This document shows positions 1 through 12,132 of a stretch of 64,000 bases of DNA, one piece after another. Numbering within the stretch: position 1 is the first letter of the stretch; each line of letters starts with the position of its first letter. A program made the translations under genes and the position numbers. This stretch comes from Capillidium heterosporum (lineage: Eukaryota; Entomophthoromycota; Entomophthoromycetes; Entomophthorales; Capillidiaceae): the NCBI GenBank assembly GCA_016630905.1, contig WBMQ01000012.1:1302001-1366000 (forward strand). The letters are read 5' to 3'. The notes beneath the pieces were generated by a model. The model did not search any database, was not told the DNA's origin, and saw only the letters and a list, made by a program, of their open reading frames with translations.

Positions 1-2013
1 TAAGTATATTTTTTAATTAAAATCTTAATTATCGAATAGACTTGCATACATCCAGAAGATTACCAACTCATGGCCCCGAAATGGAAAGTCCTGTCTAAAG
101 GTAAATTGAACAAATAGTTTATTTTATTAGGAGCCTTCAAATTTAGCTCGAGTTTGTTATCAGTAACTGTTCTAACTCAAATATCAGAATAAAGATCCGT
201 TCAGCATTGAAGTTAGAATTCGTTACAACCCAAACAAACAGATACCTCCTGGGCTAGATCCAGCTACAGCACATAAAGACTATAGATGGTACGCCATCTC
301 ATCTCTACCAATGCTCCACCCTACCGACCCCAGATTAACCCGGTGGGTTAGCTCCGCTTTGAATATCAACAGCCTAAAGATTGCCCAAGACGAGCAGGTG
401 CTCCTAGCGAAAGCGGCTAACGACGCCACTCAAGCTTCCAAGATGAAATCAGACTTCCTGGCCATGATGTCGCACGAGATAAGGACACCTGTAATTTTAG
501 TTTTAATACCTATATGCTCAGCCAAACATTTCCTATAAGCTTTTTTATTAACATATCTATTTAGTTATTTGGCGTGGTCGGCAACACCTGCCTATTAAAG
601 GAAACTGACCTGGACTGCGAGCAAATGGAGTTAATCGAAGCCATAGATTTATCAGGTAAGCTGCTTATGTCCGTCATAACCGACGTGCTCGATTTCTCGC
701 AGATCGAAAGCGGTCGTATGACCATCCAATACGGACCCCTAAAGATCGGAGAAATAATCCGCCACCTGGGATCGATGCTCAAGTCGGAAGCTAACCGGAA
801 GGACATAGAGTTCTCGGCCTCCTTCCCCAACGTTACTATAGATTTTATCGGCGATGCCTCCCGGATTTTACAGATACTGACCAACCTAACCTCTAACGCC
901 ATTAAATTTACAAGCCAAGGGTTCGTCAACCTACAAGCACGCATCATACCGTACAGTTCGCTCGAATCAGAAGGATACACAGTCAACGCGAGCAAGGAAG
1001 AGAATATCCTGTATACGAAATCGATAGTACTCTTGGTCAAAATCGTCGATACCGGGATAGGAATCTCATCAACTGAATTACCGACACTATTTACCCCATG
1101 GACTCAAGCTAAAGGTGGTGGTAGTCAGCGTAGAGTTAGAGGTGGGAGTGGGCTTGGCTTATCAATATGCAAATCGCTAATATCATTGATGGGGGGTGAT
1201 ATCGGTTTGGAAAGCCAGTTTGGGCAGGGTACTACGGCCTGGTTCTGGCTACCGATGGATATGGAGTACGAGGGTGAAAGACTCGTGCTAGGTAGCCACA
1301 AGTTCACCAGCATCCAACAGAGCCTCTTTACCGAAACCAACTTACCGATAACCGTCAAGTTTGCGCCTTCACCAACGATCCACCGCTCTCCATCAAACAG
1401 CCACTTTTCAATCAACAGCAACGGGAGCGGTGACAAGAATACTTACATCCAAAGCTTGGACGAAAAGCTCTCGAGGCTAGCCCCACCTATAAACATCAAT
1501 ACCAAGCGAAGGGCCAAGACAAGCGACGATACCGACATCACCTACGGCCTCACCAACCTAACCAGCTCCCACCTATCCGAATCCGATTCTACTAACACCT
1601 ATCACTACCGCGCCTTAGTGGCCGAAGACAATGCCGTCAACCAGGCCATCCTTGGCAAGTTTCTCAAGAAGATGGGTGGTATCGGCTACAAAATCATTGG
1701 AGATGGAGACACTGCTTTGGAAATCTATCAGTCGTTACCGCGGCGTCACTTCGACATCATACTTTTAGACCGTACATTGCCTGGCTTGAGTGGGGATGAA
1801 GTCGCCAAGCGCATCCACCAATTAGATGCGCAACAGATCATCATTTCCATATCAGCTGACCCCATCATCCCTTCGCAGGATGCCGAGACCGAGCTCAACT
1901 TATGTATCAGTGATCACCTCCCCAAACCCATCACCTACGACAAGTTCAAGTCAGTCATCAACCACTGGCTCACTAAAGGCTACCAACTCCGTACCCAAGG
2001 TCATGTTCCTTAA
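1..2013 (+). CDS. PAS-containing hybrid histidine kinase / response regulator (5' end outside window)
   Basis: A phosphorelay sensor kinase whose N-terminus lies upstream of the window. Visible exons are about 40-111 (PAS-like HPEDY), about 199-490 and 565-2013. The 491-564 intron (GT...TAG) splits the H-box, which reads MSHEIRTP across the join; its His is the phospho-acceptor. An HATPase domain follows, with an N-box (TNLTSNAIKF), a G1 box (DTGIGIS) and a G2 box (GGSGLGLSI). A receiver domain (about 1610-1975) carries VAEDNAVN, the phospho-Asp in IILLDRTLP and a conserved Lys in PKP. His kinase and receiver on one chain mark a fungal hybrid kinase feeding Ypd1/Skn7/Ssk1-type signalling (family knowledge). 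The 5' exon joins are approximate; the join into the 199 exon appears to use an AAG acceptor. The specific group, and so the stimulus, cannot be told because upstream domains are missing. Confidence 0.88.
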
Positions 2014-2689
2014 CGTCGTACTAATTTCAAGTTCCCAAACTGTTGCCTACCTCTACCTAGCACGTAGGTAATTTGGAAAATTTTATGTTATACTTTCCTT
2101 CTAAAAGCTAGGCCGGACAATCTCCACTTTTAAATCTAAAATTTTATTCTAACGTAATCCTCTCTACCATCTGCACATTAATAAATCAACGTCTTTAGTT
2201 TACATTAGTTCTGGTGTTCATATATTGGATTAAGAATATAGTTTGGATGGTAGCATATGAGCTTAGTGTAGTTTATTTAGAGTTTGTAGCAAGTGCTATG
2301 GTTTTGAAAATTTAGTGTAAAGTTCGATACTACTTTGTAGTTGAATGAGTGTTGCAATGAGTACAAAAGTTGCATACCAGATCCGATACTCTGGTTAAGT
2401 TTATTGGAAGCAGCTTTGCGATTTGAAGTTTTAAAATAAAGGTGGCAAAGTTTTACATAGGTTTAGATTTTGAATAAACAGCTGGCGTTTATAGTGAATG
2501 CCAGATATATATTAAATAGTAAACAAATTGAAAAGTACACAATATCTAATTTTAATTTTTAAATCGAGGTCGAGAAATAGCAAGGTAAGAAAAATAGAAT
2601 CCTCACCCAACAAGATGAAGTTACCCAAGTCTACCTTTCACATAAAGTAAATCGAAAATCTATGTTGTGCCTAGCACTTGGACTCGAAG
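2014..2689. other. Convergent intergenic region
   Basis: AT-rich DNA between the 3' ends of the histidine kinase and the convergent amidophosphoribosyltransferase. Only short open frames without recognisable motifs are present; it presumably holds both 3' UTRs. Confidence 0.6.
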
Positions 2690-4610
2690 TTATTGTAGAG
2701 ACCAACCGTCTCCAGTGCCAAGCTCCTGGGCCTTAGTGCCGTTGATCTTGGCCTTCTTGGCGTCGTTACGGTTCTGATCCAACGACTCCAAGTAAGCTTC
2801 AGTAACGCCCTTGGTGACATAGCACCCATTGAACACACTGGTCTCAAACTGGTGGATGCTGGAGTTGAACTTGCGGCAGGCTTCAACTAGGTCATCGAGG
2901 CGCTAGCAAAAAGTTAGAAGTTGATTTTTCAAAAAAAGTACTTGGAAGATGACTTCGTCGGCGCCAATTTCGGTAGCAATTTCGGCTTCGCTGCGGTTGA
3001 AGGCAACCAACTCTTTGGAAGTAGGCATGTCAATACCGTAAACGTTGGGGTAGCGTAGAGGTGGGGCAGCTGAGGCGAAGTATACTTTCTTGGCACCGGC
3101 TTCGCGAGCCATCTGCACGATCTCAGTCGAAGTCGTACCTCGAACAATAGAATCTAGAAAAATGATAATTAGAGTCTAACCTGGTAACACAAACTTACCA
3201 TCTACGATCAGGACGTTCTTGCCCTCAAATTCCAGAGCCATAGCGTTGAGCTTACGGCGCACCGACTTCTTGCGGGCAGCTTGACCGGGCATGATGAAGG
3301 TACGTCCCACGTACCTATTTTTGACAAAGCCTTCACGGTACGAGATTTTAAGGGCCTTGGCGACCTCCAAGGCGGCTACTCGACTGGTTTCGGGGACGGG
3401 GATGATGACATCGATGTCCATGTTGGGACCCAGTTGGTCACGGACCCGGTTGGCTAAGGCCTCACCCATGGCCATTCGAGAGGAATAGACCGAAATTCCG
3501 TCGATGATGGAATCGGGTCTTGCAAAGTAGACGTACTCGAAGATGCAGGGTGTGAAGGGGGCAGTGCCTTCAGTAACTATGCGGGAAGAAACCTTCTCGT
3601 CGGTGACGATTATGGCCTCACCTAAGTAGGATGAAATTTAGTATCCGAGGTATCATGGGCTGTATTACCAGGCTTGACATCAGTGATGTTGGAGAACCCT
3701 AAGCAGGTCAAAGCTACACTTTCGCTAGCAAAAGCGTAATCGGTACCTTCGGGTGAAGTACGGGTGCCGTAGACTAATGGACGGATACCGTTGGGGTCTC
3801 TGAAGGCGACCAAACCGAAACCTGAAAAGTTAGTCGTATAGGTGATGTTAAAAGTTACCTGCAATCATGGCGAGACCAGCGATGCCACCATGACAGGTTT
3901 TAAATACATTAGAGACGGCTTGGAAAGTATCGTCTTCGTTAATACTATTAAATATAGGTTACTAAGGGTAAAATAAATAGATGGGTTACCGTGCTTTACC
4001 AGTAGTTTGTAAAGCGTCAGCTAGGATGTTCAATAAAATCTCCGAGTCTGAGTCGGTGTTGATGTGACGGTGGGCGGTGTGATCGAGATAAGTACGCAAC
4101 TCTACCGAGTTGACCAAGTTACCATTCTACAACAAAGGTTACTAAGACAAGCAATAATAAAAAATTTACATGGGCCAAGACTAAACCATAAGGAGAGTTG
4201 ACGTAGAAAGGTTGCGCTTCCGAGTTGCTCGAAGTACCAGCAGTGGGATAACGTACTGAAAATTTTAGTAAAGGCTGATATAAAAAGTTTACCGTGACCA
4301 ACACCGTAGTTACCAACCAAGTTCAACATATCCTTGTGGTCAAATACATCGCGAACCATACCGTTGCCTTTACGTTGGTACAACCTACCGTGACGCCCAC
4401 AGGTAATTATGCCAGCCGCATCCTTGGGGAAAAGTAAATATACATTAACAAAAGCTTATATATAGTAAACTGAAATGTATAAAATATAAGACAAACTAAA
4501 TTATAAAATATTACCTGTCCACGGTGCTGAAGGAAGGATAACGATTCGCAAAGCTCTCCAGAAGCGGACGCAGACTTGTTGGCTAGGAAAATAGCAGTAA
4601 TACCACACAT
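2690..4610 (-). CDS. ADE4: Amidophosphoribosyltransferase (glutamine PRPP amidotransferase)
   Basis: Catalyses the first committed step of purine synthesis: PRPP plus glutamine gives phosphoribosylamine. Nine exons join in frame to 511 residues, the usual fungal length: 4610-4515, 4422-4293, 4255-4170, 4126-3990, 3944-3859, 3821-3669, 3621-3199, 3153-2942, 2902-2690. The start MCGI exposes Cys2, the N-terminal nucleophile of class II glutaminases, followed by FLQHRGQ. The glutaminase domain includes NLVNSVELR and a [10 protein letters not shown] region. The PRPP-binding loop reads [14 protein letters not shown], formed across the 3199/3153 splice. The first intron ends in AAG instead of TAG or CAG. 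No frame correction is needed. Expected cytosolic. Its 3' end faces the histidine kinase. Confidence 0.96.
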
Positions 4611-5848
4611 AATTTATACTTGGCTTCCAAAACATTAATAAAAGTTGTACTAAAATCAAATTACTTGTAAGAAGGGAGTAAATTAGAATTTGTTTAGTCG
4701 ATACGCTTGATAAAGTCTCCTACACTTCGATGTATACAAATCTTTGGTAGTTTTTGCAAAAGTTGAGTTGCAGTTTATAAATTTTCGAGTATTTTTTAGA
4801 AGGGTCAGTTCCCTTATAAGCTCAAAATTTCCTTTTGGGCTCGAATCGGGATCTAGAGCGAGGGTAGTTGAAAAAATTTCAAAATAGCTGCTGTACAATA
4901 CAAACCAAAGTTTCTAGAAAAGCCAATTGATTTGGAACATAGCGATTCCATCTATCAGGTTTGATCTTTAATAGGCTTTGAAATTTAGCCAAGAAACTCG
5001 AAATTTCTCACGAGCCTAGCAAATGGCTACTGCCCGCTGCATATAATTTACAATATTGGCAGTTATGTAAATTACATATCCCGCTCCCTTTATTCTTGAA
5101 ATTTATACTTTTGATTATTAATATCTTTTATAGCGTGGGCTGTTTATAGGCTACTATAGATATCTGGTTAAATATTGTCGGGTATACGGATATATAGGAT
5201 GTGCAAGTATGAGTGAGATGCCCAAGTAGTAGGCAAAGCTTAACTTGGATAGGGTTTATAGTAGAGTACAAATTCAATCTAGGTGGAGGTGGTATTGAAA
5301 TGGCTTTTAAATGGATTGATTGGGAATATAGCTTGGTTTATGTTACTAAACTACGCATTCTGCTATAGAGCTATCTATTGCATATGTAATATAGGGCAGT
5401 TTACTAATAGGGATATATATACTTTTTATAAACTGATAAACTTAGGCTATTAGTATAAAATCCATTGATGAAAATGTACTTTTGGCAAGCTTCTACTAGA
5501 AATACTTGCTAAAGAATGAAGTTGACTTGATAAAAGTCAGTTTAGCAACAAGGTGATAGATGTAAATTATGCTTCTGATAAGCTTTCATATATAAGTCCA
5601 TTACAAAGAGTATACTATAAAGATTACTGCTAGAAAGTATACCACCAATAAAATAGTATTGTCGATGTCAAACTAGAGCATCAATCTATAAAAAACCAAC
5701 ATTCGTTTTTATCTCATGGAGATTGTACATACTATGCTTTAATAGACTATCGACTTACCTATAGAATTTTAGCATCAGCAGTGCTTAAAACCACATACCT
5801 GCAAAAATTACAAGTTCGAATGGCTGTAGAGGTTCAGTGCTTTATAAA
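4611..5848. other. Intergenic region upstream of ADE4
   Basis: AT-rich stretch holding the ADE4 promoter on the right of 4610 and the 3' side of SNF4. No convincing coding exon, RNA gene or repeat was seen. Confidence 0.5.
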
Positions 5849-6960
5849 TTACCGCTGCTTCAGTAAGTACTTCAAAACATCTGACAAGGTCAAAATACCC
5901 ACCAACCGATCCTCAGGGGTAACAACGATCAACCTGCTGACTGTTTCACGATGTATCGTATCTAATACCGACTGCAGCGTGTCGGTTTCTTGGCAGCGGT
6001 GTACCCCCTCAAAAGTCTAGATAGAGGTTCTTAGGAAAATTTAGATATATTAAAAACTTACGTCACATCGGGCGGTGAGCGCATCAGCAACCGTCCGATC
6101 TAGAGCCATAAAGTCTCCAGTCTTGAGGAGGGTTAATACGTCGTTGGCGTCGAAGACGTTCAAGACAATGTCGGTTCCTTGAGCTACCACCGGCATAGCG
6201 GCAACCTTGCGCTTCAAAAACAACTGAACAACGTCGATAACTTTAGTAGTCAGCTGGCAGGTCGCCAGGTCTTGGTACGTGCCCAACTTCAAGTCCTTTA
6301 ACGGTACATTTAGTTGGTGGGACCTATGGTACTACAAACTATGCTTAAATTTCAATTGTATGGAAAATTTACGTTGACGGCTACAAATTTGAGTAGGCGG
6401 TACTGGGTGATAACCGAAACTACAGTTGGGTGAGAGGCTAGCGTGTAGTCGATGATTGGAACTAAATGCCCATTGGCATTCAAAATGACCTGGGCGCAGG
6501 TAAATAAAGTGTCATCAGGTTGGACAGTTGGCTTCTCACCACCTTTGAGTTGACACTGCTCGTTTATTTGATCCACTGTCAACGATTCCAACTCTTCCAA
6601 CAGTTTAGGTAAAGGTGCGTTGGTTTTAGTGTAGAAATGGTTAATAAGATGCAAAAAGTCACTGGCTAGTAAAATGCCACAGTAGGCTTGACGTCGTGAG
6701 TCCCACAGTGGTGCATAACTTATGCCTATATAAAATATGTTGACAATTGATGCTGGAAGTAAAGTTACCATTTTGGATGAGGGCTGCTAAAGCTTTCTTA
6801 ACGGGGAGATGGCTGTCCAGTAGGATGACTTTACTGGAGATTGGTAGGAGGTCGTAGGCACTACGTCCTTTGAGGAAGGTTGTTACGCTGTCTAACTTTG
6901 GTCAAGTGTTGGTTAAGTTGAATTTGAGGTATATTTTGTTACGTTGGTTTCGCTGTCCAT
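5849..6960 (-). CDS. SNF4: AMPK gamma subunit (Snf4-like CBS-domain protein)
   Basis: Regulatory, nucleotide-sensing subunit of the Snf1/AMPK complex, which activates glucose-repressed genes. Five exons join in frame to 311 residues (yeast Snf4 is 322): 6960-6943, 6895-6769, 6725-6373, 6331-6062, 6016-5849. The protein starts MDSETNLDSVTTFLKGRSAY. It contains repeated CBS units: SYAPLWDSRR in CBS1, FVAVNY before CBS3 and MPVVAQ within it, and LTLSDVLKYLL at the end of CBS4. The first coding exon is only 18 nt and intron 1 ends in AAG. The start is chosen because the 18-nt exon supplies the only nearby ATG in frame with a clean GT donor. It lies on the same strand as the downstream glycosylase gene. 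Role in carbon-source response is family knowledge. Confidence 0.93.
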
Positions 6961-7157
6961 TGTCCTTGCTGTTTACTTGTGAAAAGTCCACCACCCTTGA
7001 ATTTGGATTGAAGATAAAGAAAGGAATGACGTCAATTTTTAATGCAAAAACAGCAACAATGAATTTCGGTAAAGCAGAATGTTTATAAAGGCTTATGGGT
7101 ATAATTCAATAAGTAAAAGCACATATTACTACAAAATTCAAGGAACTTTATTTATCA

Positions 7158-8197
7158 TCATCCATACTTTTGTACTTTGGGGACGAAAGCTGATGTCCTA
7201 CCACCAACCTGTAAAATTTTAGTTGTTGTAATAGTATAAAGTACTACAGTTACAAAGTCAATCTCAGTGTCCAACTCATTGTGCCAGCGTAGCTTTCTTT
7301 TATTCCACCTATAATGAAACAACCATTCTTTTGGAAATTTGTCGCTATCTGCGTTGACATTGACCGCTAATTTGCATATCTCTACAATCTTATCGTAGAT
7401 AACTTCGATCTGCTCAGAGGTCAGTACATTTGTCAGGATCTTAGGATGTATATGGGATTGGAATAGTATCTCTATTCAATATTCTATTTAAATTAAAGTA
7501 TAGTTCAAAAACCTACCATCGACTAACCAGTTACCTAGACCGGCTACAAAGCTTTGGTCCAAGAGTAAACTCTTTATAGGGAGCCTACGCCCCGTTACCA
7601 ACTTTTCAAATATATCTAGGGAGGGGAAGGATAGTAGTGGATCATACCCTAAGCTTTTAATTGGGTCGTGTTGAAAAGGGTCACCCAACACTATTTTAAA
7701 TTTACCTAGTCGACGTACGTCGCTGTAAGCTAGAGTAACAATCTTGGAATTATGCTGAAAGGTGAAGAGACATTTGCTATATTTGGGTGGCCATTCTTTT
7801 TCATCAGTATTCTTTATGCTTTTTAAAGCTATACCACTTATTGTTTCTTTGCCTTTCCGTACCTTTATTGGTTGTTTAGTTGGTTTATTGAGTTTTAAAA
7901 ATATACTGTAAAGTTTCCAGTCATACCCAGATGAACAACTAAATTTATATCATTGCTTTTAAATTTCAACAGCATGTATTTGCCGTATCTACTGATACCT
8001 ATTAGCTCATTTTCGACAAGTTGAGTGGTGTAGGGTTCGAGGTTGGCCCCAAAAATCTTGACATCTTTTTGCTGTATACGACGTTAATATTAAAATCAAA
8101 AATAAATTACCAAAAAGTCTATTGAATTTAATGTGAAGGTGAGTAGATGAGTAGTTAGTAGCAACTTGGTCGACTCTACTTCTGCTAATTCAGGCAT
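7158..8197 (-). CDS. Formamidopyrimidine/Nei-type DNA glycosylase (zinc-less Fpg, plant/fungal MMH type)
   Basis: Base-excision repair enzyme that removes oxidised bases such as 8-oxoguanine and formamidopyrimidines and nicks the abasic site. Five exons give 288 residues: 8197-8111, 8071-7907, 7862-7517, 7471-7254, 7208-7158. The start MPELAEVE places the catalytic Pro2/Glu3 pair directly after Met. Conserved HLGMTG, the helix-two-turn-helix LDQSFVAGLGNWLVDEIL and the terminal GGRTSAFVP follow. That terminal motif replaces the zinc finger in the Fpg subfamily of plants and fungi, where it serves the same DNA-intercalating role. The second intron ends in AAG. The start codon lies only 41 bp from the first ATG of the divergent uS10m gene. 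Confidence 0.92.
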
Positions 8198-8238
8198 CGT
8201 TTCTGCCTCTCCAAAGTTCTTGAGATTGGTTTATATCG

Positions 8239-9327
8239 ATGTCTTGTTCACAACTTGAACAGCCTCCAAATAGACTGGCCAATAATATGCTACAAAAAAA
8301 TATCTCGATTTTTTGTCAGTTGAAGACAAGAAAATTTAGATTGACTCCAAGTTTATCGAATATAGAGATGAAACTCAAGGCACTGTTCAACACTACACCA
8401 TTAGGTAGAAGCCTAACTTACAATGTAAATATTTTCAAAAGACACGAATTTAATTTCAATGTTAAACGTATGTATTTAGGGCTTCAACTCCAACTTAATT
8501 CGTTCATCGACTCCCAACCTAAAATGTACAAGAGCACTCTCAACGTAATAACTTTGATAGCTAATTTAACTAATGTAACATCTAAAAGTGCTGAAGACCC
8601 TATGTCCGTTTTGCCAGTATTACCACCATGCCTCCAAAAGGATCCAGTCGACATTAACACGATTGACCCTATCTATAGAGGTATTGTCTGAATTTGATAA
8701 AAGCTAATTAATTTAGAACCTTTGAGGCATGAACCCACCCACAACCTCGTCTGCTGCAACCTACACTTCCGTTCGTACATTCCATCTACTCTCGACTTCT
8801 ACTTAGAGTTCACACGACATGTAGCTTACCACATGAAGGCATCTTGCAGTGGTCCCATCCCTCTCCCCACCAAAGTCGAACGTTGGGCCGTTCCTAAATC
8901 CCCTTTTATCCACAAGAAGCGCCAAGAAGTTTTCGAAAGGAAGACCCACAAGCGTATGTTACAGCTGAAGGACGTACACCCCGACACTTTGAAAGCTTTG
9001 ACTCAATATTTAGCCAAGACTACTCCTCCTGGTGTAGGTATTAGAGCAGATAGTTACCAACCTTTCCAATTCGATGCCACTAAGGTAAACGTCGATGCAA
9101 ACAAGGATTTGAAGGTAAAGGAGGAGCCTGGTAAGTTATTGGCCGACAAGATCTTGGAGCAGATGAAGAAGAACCCTAAAACCAACATGTTCGACCTAGG
9201 CTTAAAGTGCCACAAGGAATTATTTGGCAACGAGCTACCCAAGTTGGATTTCCGAATCCAACCTAGACCTAAGACTTTGAAGAAACGTGAGGCTGAGAAG
9301 CAGGGTAAAGCCAAGGGAAAGAAATAA
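8239..9327 (+). CDS. RSM10: Mitochondrial small-subunit ribosomal protein uS10m
   Basis: Component of the mitochondrial 30S-like subunit. Exons 8239-8680 and 8717-9327 (35-nt intron) give up to 350 residues. The conserved S10 core is in exon 2: HFRSYIPSTLDFYLEFTRH, CSGPIPLPTKVERWAVPKSP, FIHKKRQEVFERKTHKR and PGVGIRAD; these are mitochondrial-S10 rather than cytosolic uS10 signatures. The first about 150 residues are poorly conserved and include a possible presequence. The true start may be an internal Met: translation from 8290 begins MLQKNISIFCQLKTRKFR, which looks more like an import signal than the first Met does. The C-terminus is Lys-rich. It is divergent from the DNA glycosylase with almost no spacer if the first ATG is used. 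Confidence 0.85.
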
Positions 9328-11136
9328 ATTAGATTGTTGGATACGGGTGTTTGTAAGCAGGTATTTAAAACATTATTCCTCTTGATATATATAGTAGTTT
9401 TTGAAAGATATGGTATACATAGCACGCTACATACTGGTTTTCTATTTATATAAACAGTTAGTCATTTGAGTTTATATGGGTTTAATGCTTTCCATACATA
9501 CCACTCGTTACTATTATACTCTTCCATCAAATATCATTTGAGCTTTATAAATATCACAATGGTAGCTTATGATCTACATTTCAGGTATCAAACTTATCCA
9601 AGGTAGCTATATATCAAAAAATCACATCAATAACGCCATTTTAACTTTTAGCGTCCAACTGCCTTAGCTTTACAGCAGTTTCTAGCTTTTACACTCATTT
9701 ATTTAGTTGATTGTATACCAACTATTTAAATTGCACTGTCTCCCAGCCTTTAGGCTACAAAGTTACTTACCGACTTTCAAGAAATGTGCTTTTGATAAGT
9801 CAAAGATCTTATAGATTTGCTTGATAAATTCTATTTGTCAATATTTGTAGCTAACTTTTAAGTTGATAGTCTACCTCAGCAAGACTTCAATAATCTTTTA
9901 TATCGATATCAGGTTCTACCTTGATGTTACCAGTTGAATGCTAGAGTTAACTGCATGTATCCAAGTCCTTACCAATATCCGTTTATATCGAGATGGTTAT
10001 CAATAAATTAAATAGCTATATAAGGTGGTTATACTTTTTGATAAAAGCAAAATCCATTAGAAAAAGCGCCTACTTTATATAATATTTGCATTTAGCTTAT
10101 CTTGGGTGAAGACTATACGATTACAAGTGATGAAGGAGATACCAAAACTAAGTATATTCAACAACGGTGATAAATCAGATATGGTTGACTACTATAAAAT
10201 GTACTTATTGAAACCTAATTTACAAATATAAGGCTATTATATTTAAAGACAAAGACTGTAGTTGGAAACTATCAATCTTCAATATACTTGCACTAACTTC
10301 AGCATGGAATCAACCAGAAATTTACTTTCTTCTTCAAAAGTATCTCAGTGGAGATATTTAACTTTAAAATCGGTTAGGCTATCATCAAAATAGTGATTTT
10401 CAAGTTTAAAGAGAAATGGTGAATTAGCTATGAGCCATTACCCTAACTCATAAGGCATCGGTCTAAACTTCAGACTCAGTAATCCAGGGAACTAAGCGTC
10501 CGATAGTTAAAACCCAACTCGACATTATCAAATTCGAATTACCATTTCAAGCTTCTGTAGGGTAAGCAGTTTAACTAAGTTGATGAATATAAGGACTAGC
10601 TTTTCAAAGTTTTCAAAGGTAGCCTGCCTAAATTATAACTTGGGAACAAGGTTGAAGAGTTTTATGTCGAGGTCGAAGCTCTGAATATGTAGGCATTCCA
10701 GATTGGGTAGAGATTAGAAAAGCTGTTTTATGGATCTCTTTTCAACATGCACTATATATGCCTCAAATCGTATATATACCATGAGATTAATAGACTAAAT
10801 GGGATGTGTTGCTTAGTATTCAAATAGCTTGCATCCTGAATAGTTGAAATTTGATAATATATGACCTTCACATTTAACATTTGAATTGGCGGTTGTAAAT
10901 TTACTTTTACAGATAATTAGTCTTTAAACCTATTCCTATTGGATGATTCTCAGTAAATGGTTATAAATGCTACAGGGATTTCCAATGAAATTTATTACAA
11001 GGAGCTTTTGCTGAGTTTGAAGCATGTTGGGTAAACTGATAAGATTCAAATCAATCTCAAGTCTGAACTTTTCAAAAACACTTGCAGCAACCAACCTCTA
11101 GCAACATTCCTATATTAATTCAAGAGCAATAGCGAA
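9328..11136. other. Long AT-rich intergenic region
   Basis: About 1.8 kb rich in TATA and CTATA words. Open frames are short and lack motifs; no repeat or RNA gene could be supported by eye. Confidence 0.5.
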
Positions 11137-12132
11137 ATGGTGTTTTATTTTTCAAGTAACGGTACGTCAACTTTAGTAACTAATAAATTGAAGTTTTAAA
11201 TTCTAATACTTAAAACTAGTGGAGGATCATAAAGGTACCATCTACATGGGAAAAGATAAATTCGAAAGTAATTAGCATTTTTCTACTCAATATATATATT
11301 TATTCTACTTTAGATGAAGAATTGATAAAATTTGGAGTCGAAGAAGATGTTTGGTAAGTTGTATATATTCCAAATTCTAGTTTTAAATAGTTTTACATTA
11401 GGGTACTTTTTAAACGACAACCAATATTTATATATATAATTTATAAAAGTTTCACGTAGACAAGCTGTCGAGTGCTCACGTCTACTATCGGCTACCACCA
11501 GGAGGAAGTTGGCTGAACATCAGTCAAAGTATACTTGACGACTTGGCTCAACTTACCAAAGCCAATTCTATCGAAGGTAACTATTTAAATAAGCAACTGG
11601 CATTTTTAAGGTACATAAAGGTAACAAGAAGGATAATATAACCATTATATACACTCCGTGGTCCAACTTGAAGAAGGGTGGGAACATGGCTGTTGGTCAA
11701 GTTTCCTTCCACAACCCTCAACTGGTAGCTTATAGCTTTATATAAATGTTTTAAAATGATATATGCTAGGTAAAGCGGAGTATTCGTAAAAGAGCGTATC
11801 AATGCAATTATAAACCGGTTGAACAAGACGAAAAAGGAGGAGTACCCCGACCTCAACCAACTTAAAGTGGACTTTAACAAGTTGAAGTTAAGTAAGACGA
11901 AGACTCCCGTTAATTTCAAAAGACAGGTAAATAATCTTCATCATTATAAACCATGCCATTTCTTTATTGATACGTATAATGTTTATAGGAAGAGCATAAG
12001 CAGAATGTAGAAAAGTATCGTAAAGAACAGGATGATTTAAAAAACTACAGTTCACTTTTCAACCAAGAGATGCGTACCAACGAGTATAAGGGGGATGTCG
12101 ACCCATATGATAGTGATGATGGGTTTATGTAG
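11137..12132 (+). CDS. CCDC25/NFACT-R (DUF814) family protein, two frame problems
   Basis: Homologue of the conserved eukaryotic CCDC25 family. Exons: 11137-11161, 11220-11267, 11314-11353, 11450-11576, 11621-11724, 11770-11926, 11989-12132. Recognised blocks are MVFYFSSN, GTIYMGKDKFENEELIKFG, FHVDKLSSAHVYYRL, LTKANSIEGNKKDN, YTPWSNLKKGGNM, VGQVSFHNPQ and NRLNKTKKEEYPDL. The tail DPYDSDDGFM matches the acidic DSDEFM-like end of the animal protein. Two positions do not read cleanly: the exon 3/4 junction is one base short of the conserved Trp codon, and near 11785 one base must be skipped to pass from VKRSI to VKERINAI. The family binds nucleic acid through the NFACT-R domain (family knowledge). 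It is either real with assembly indels or recently damaged. Confidence 0.85.
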
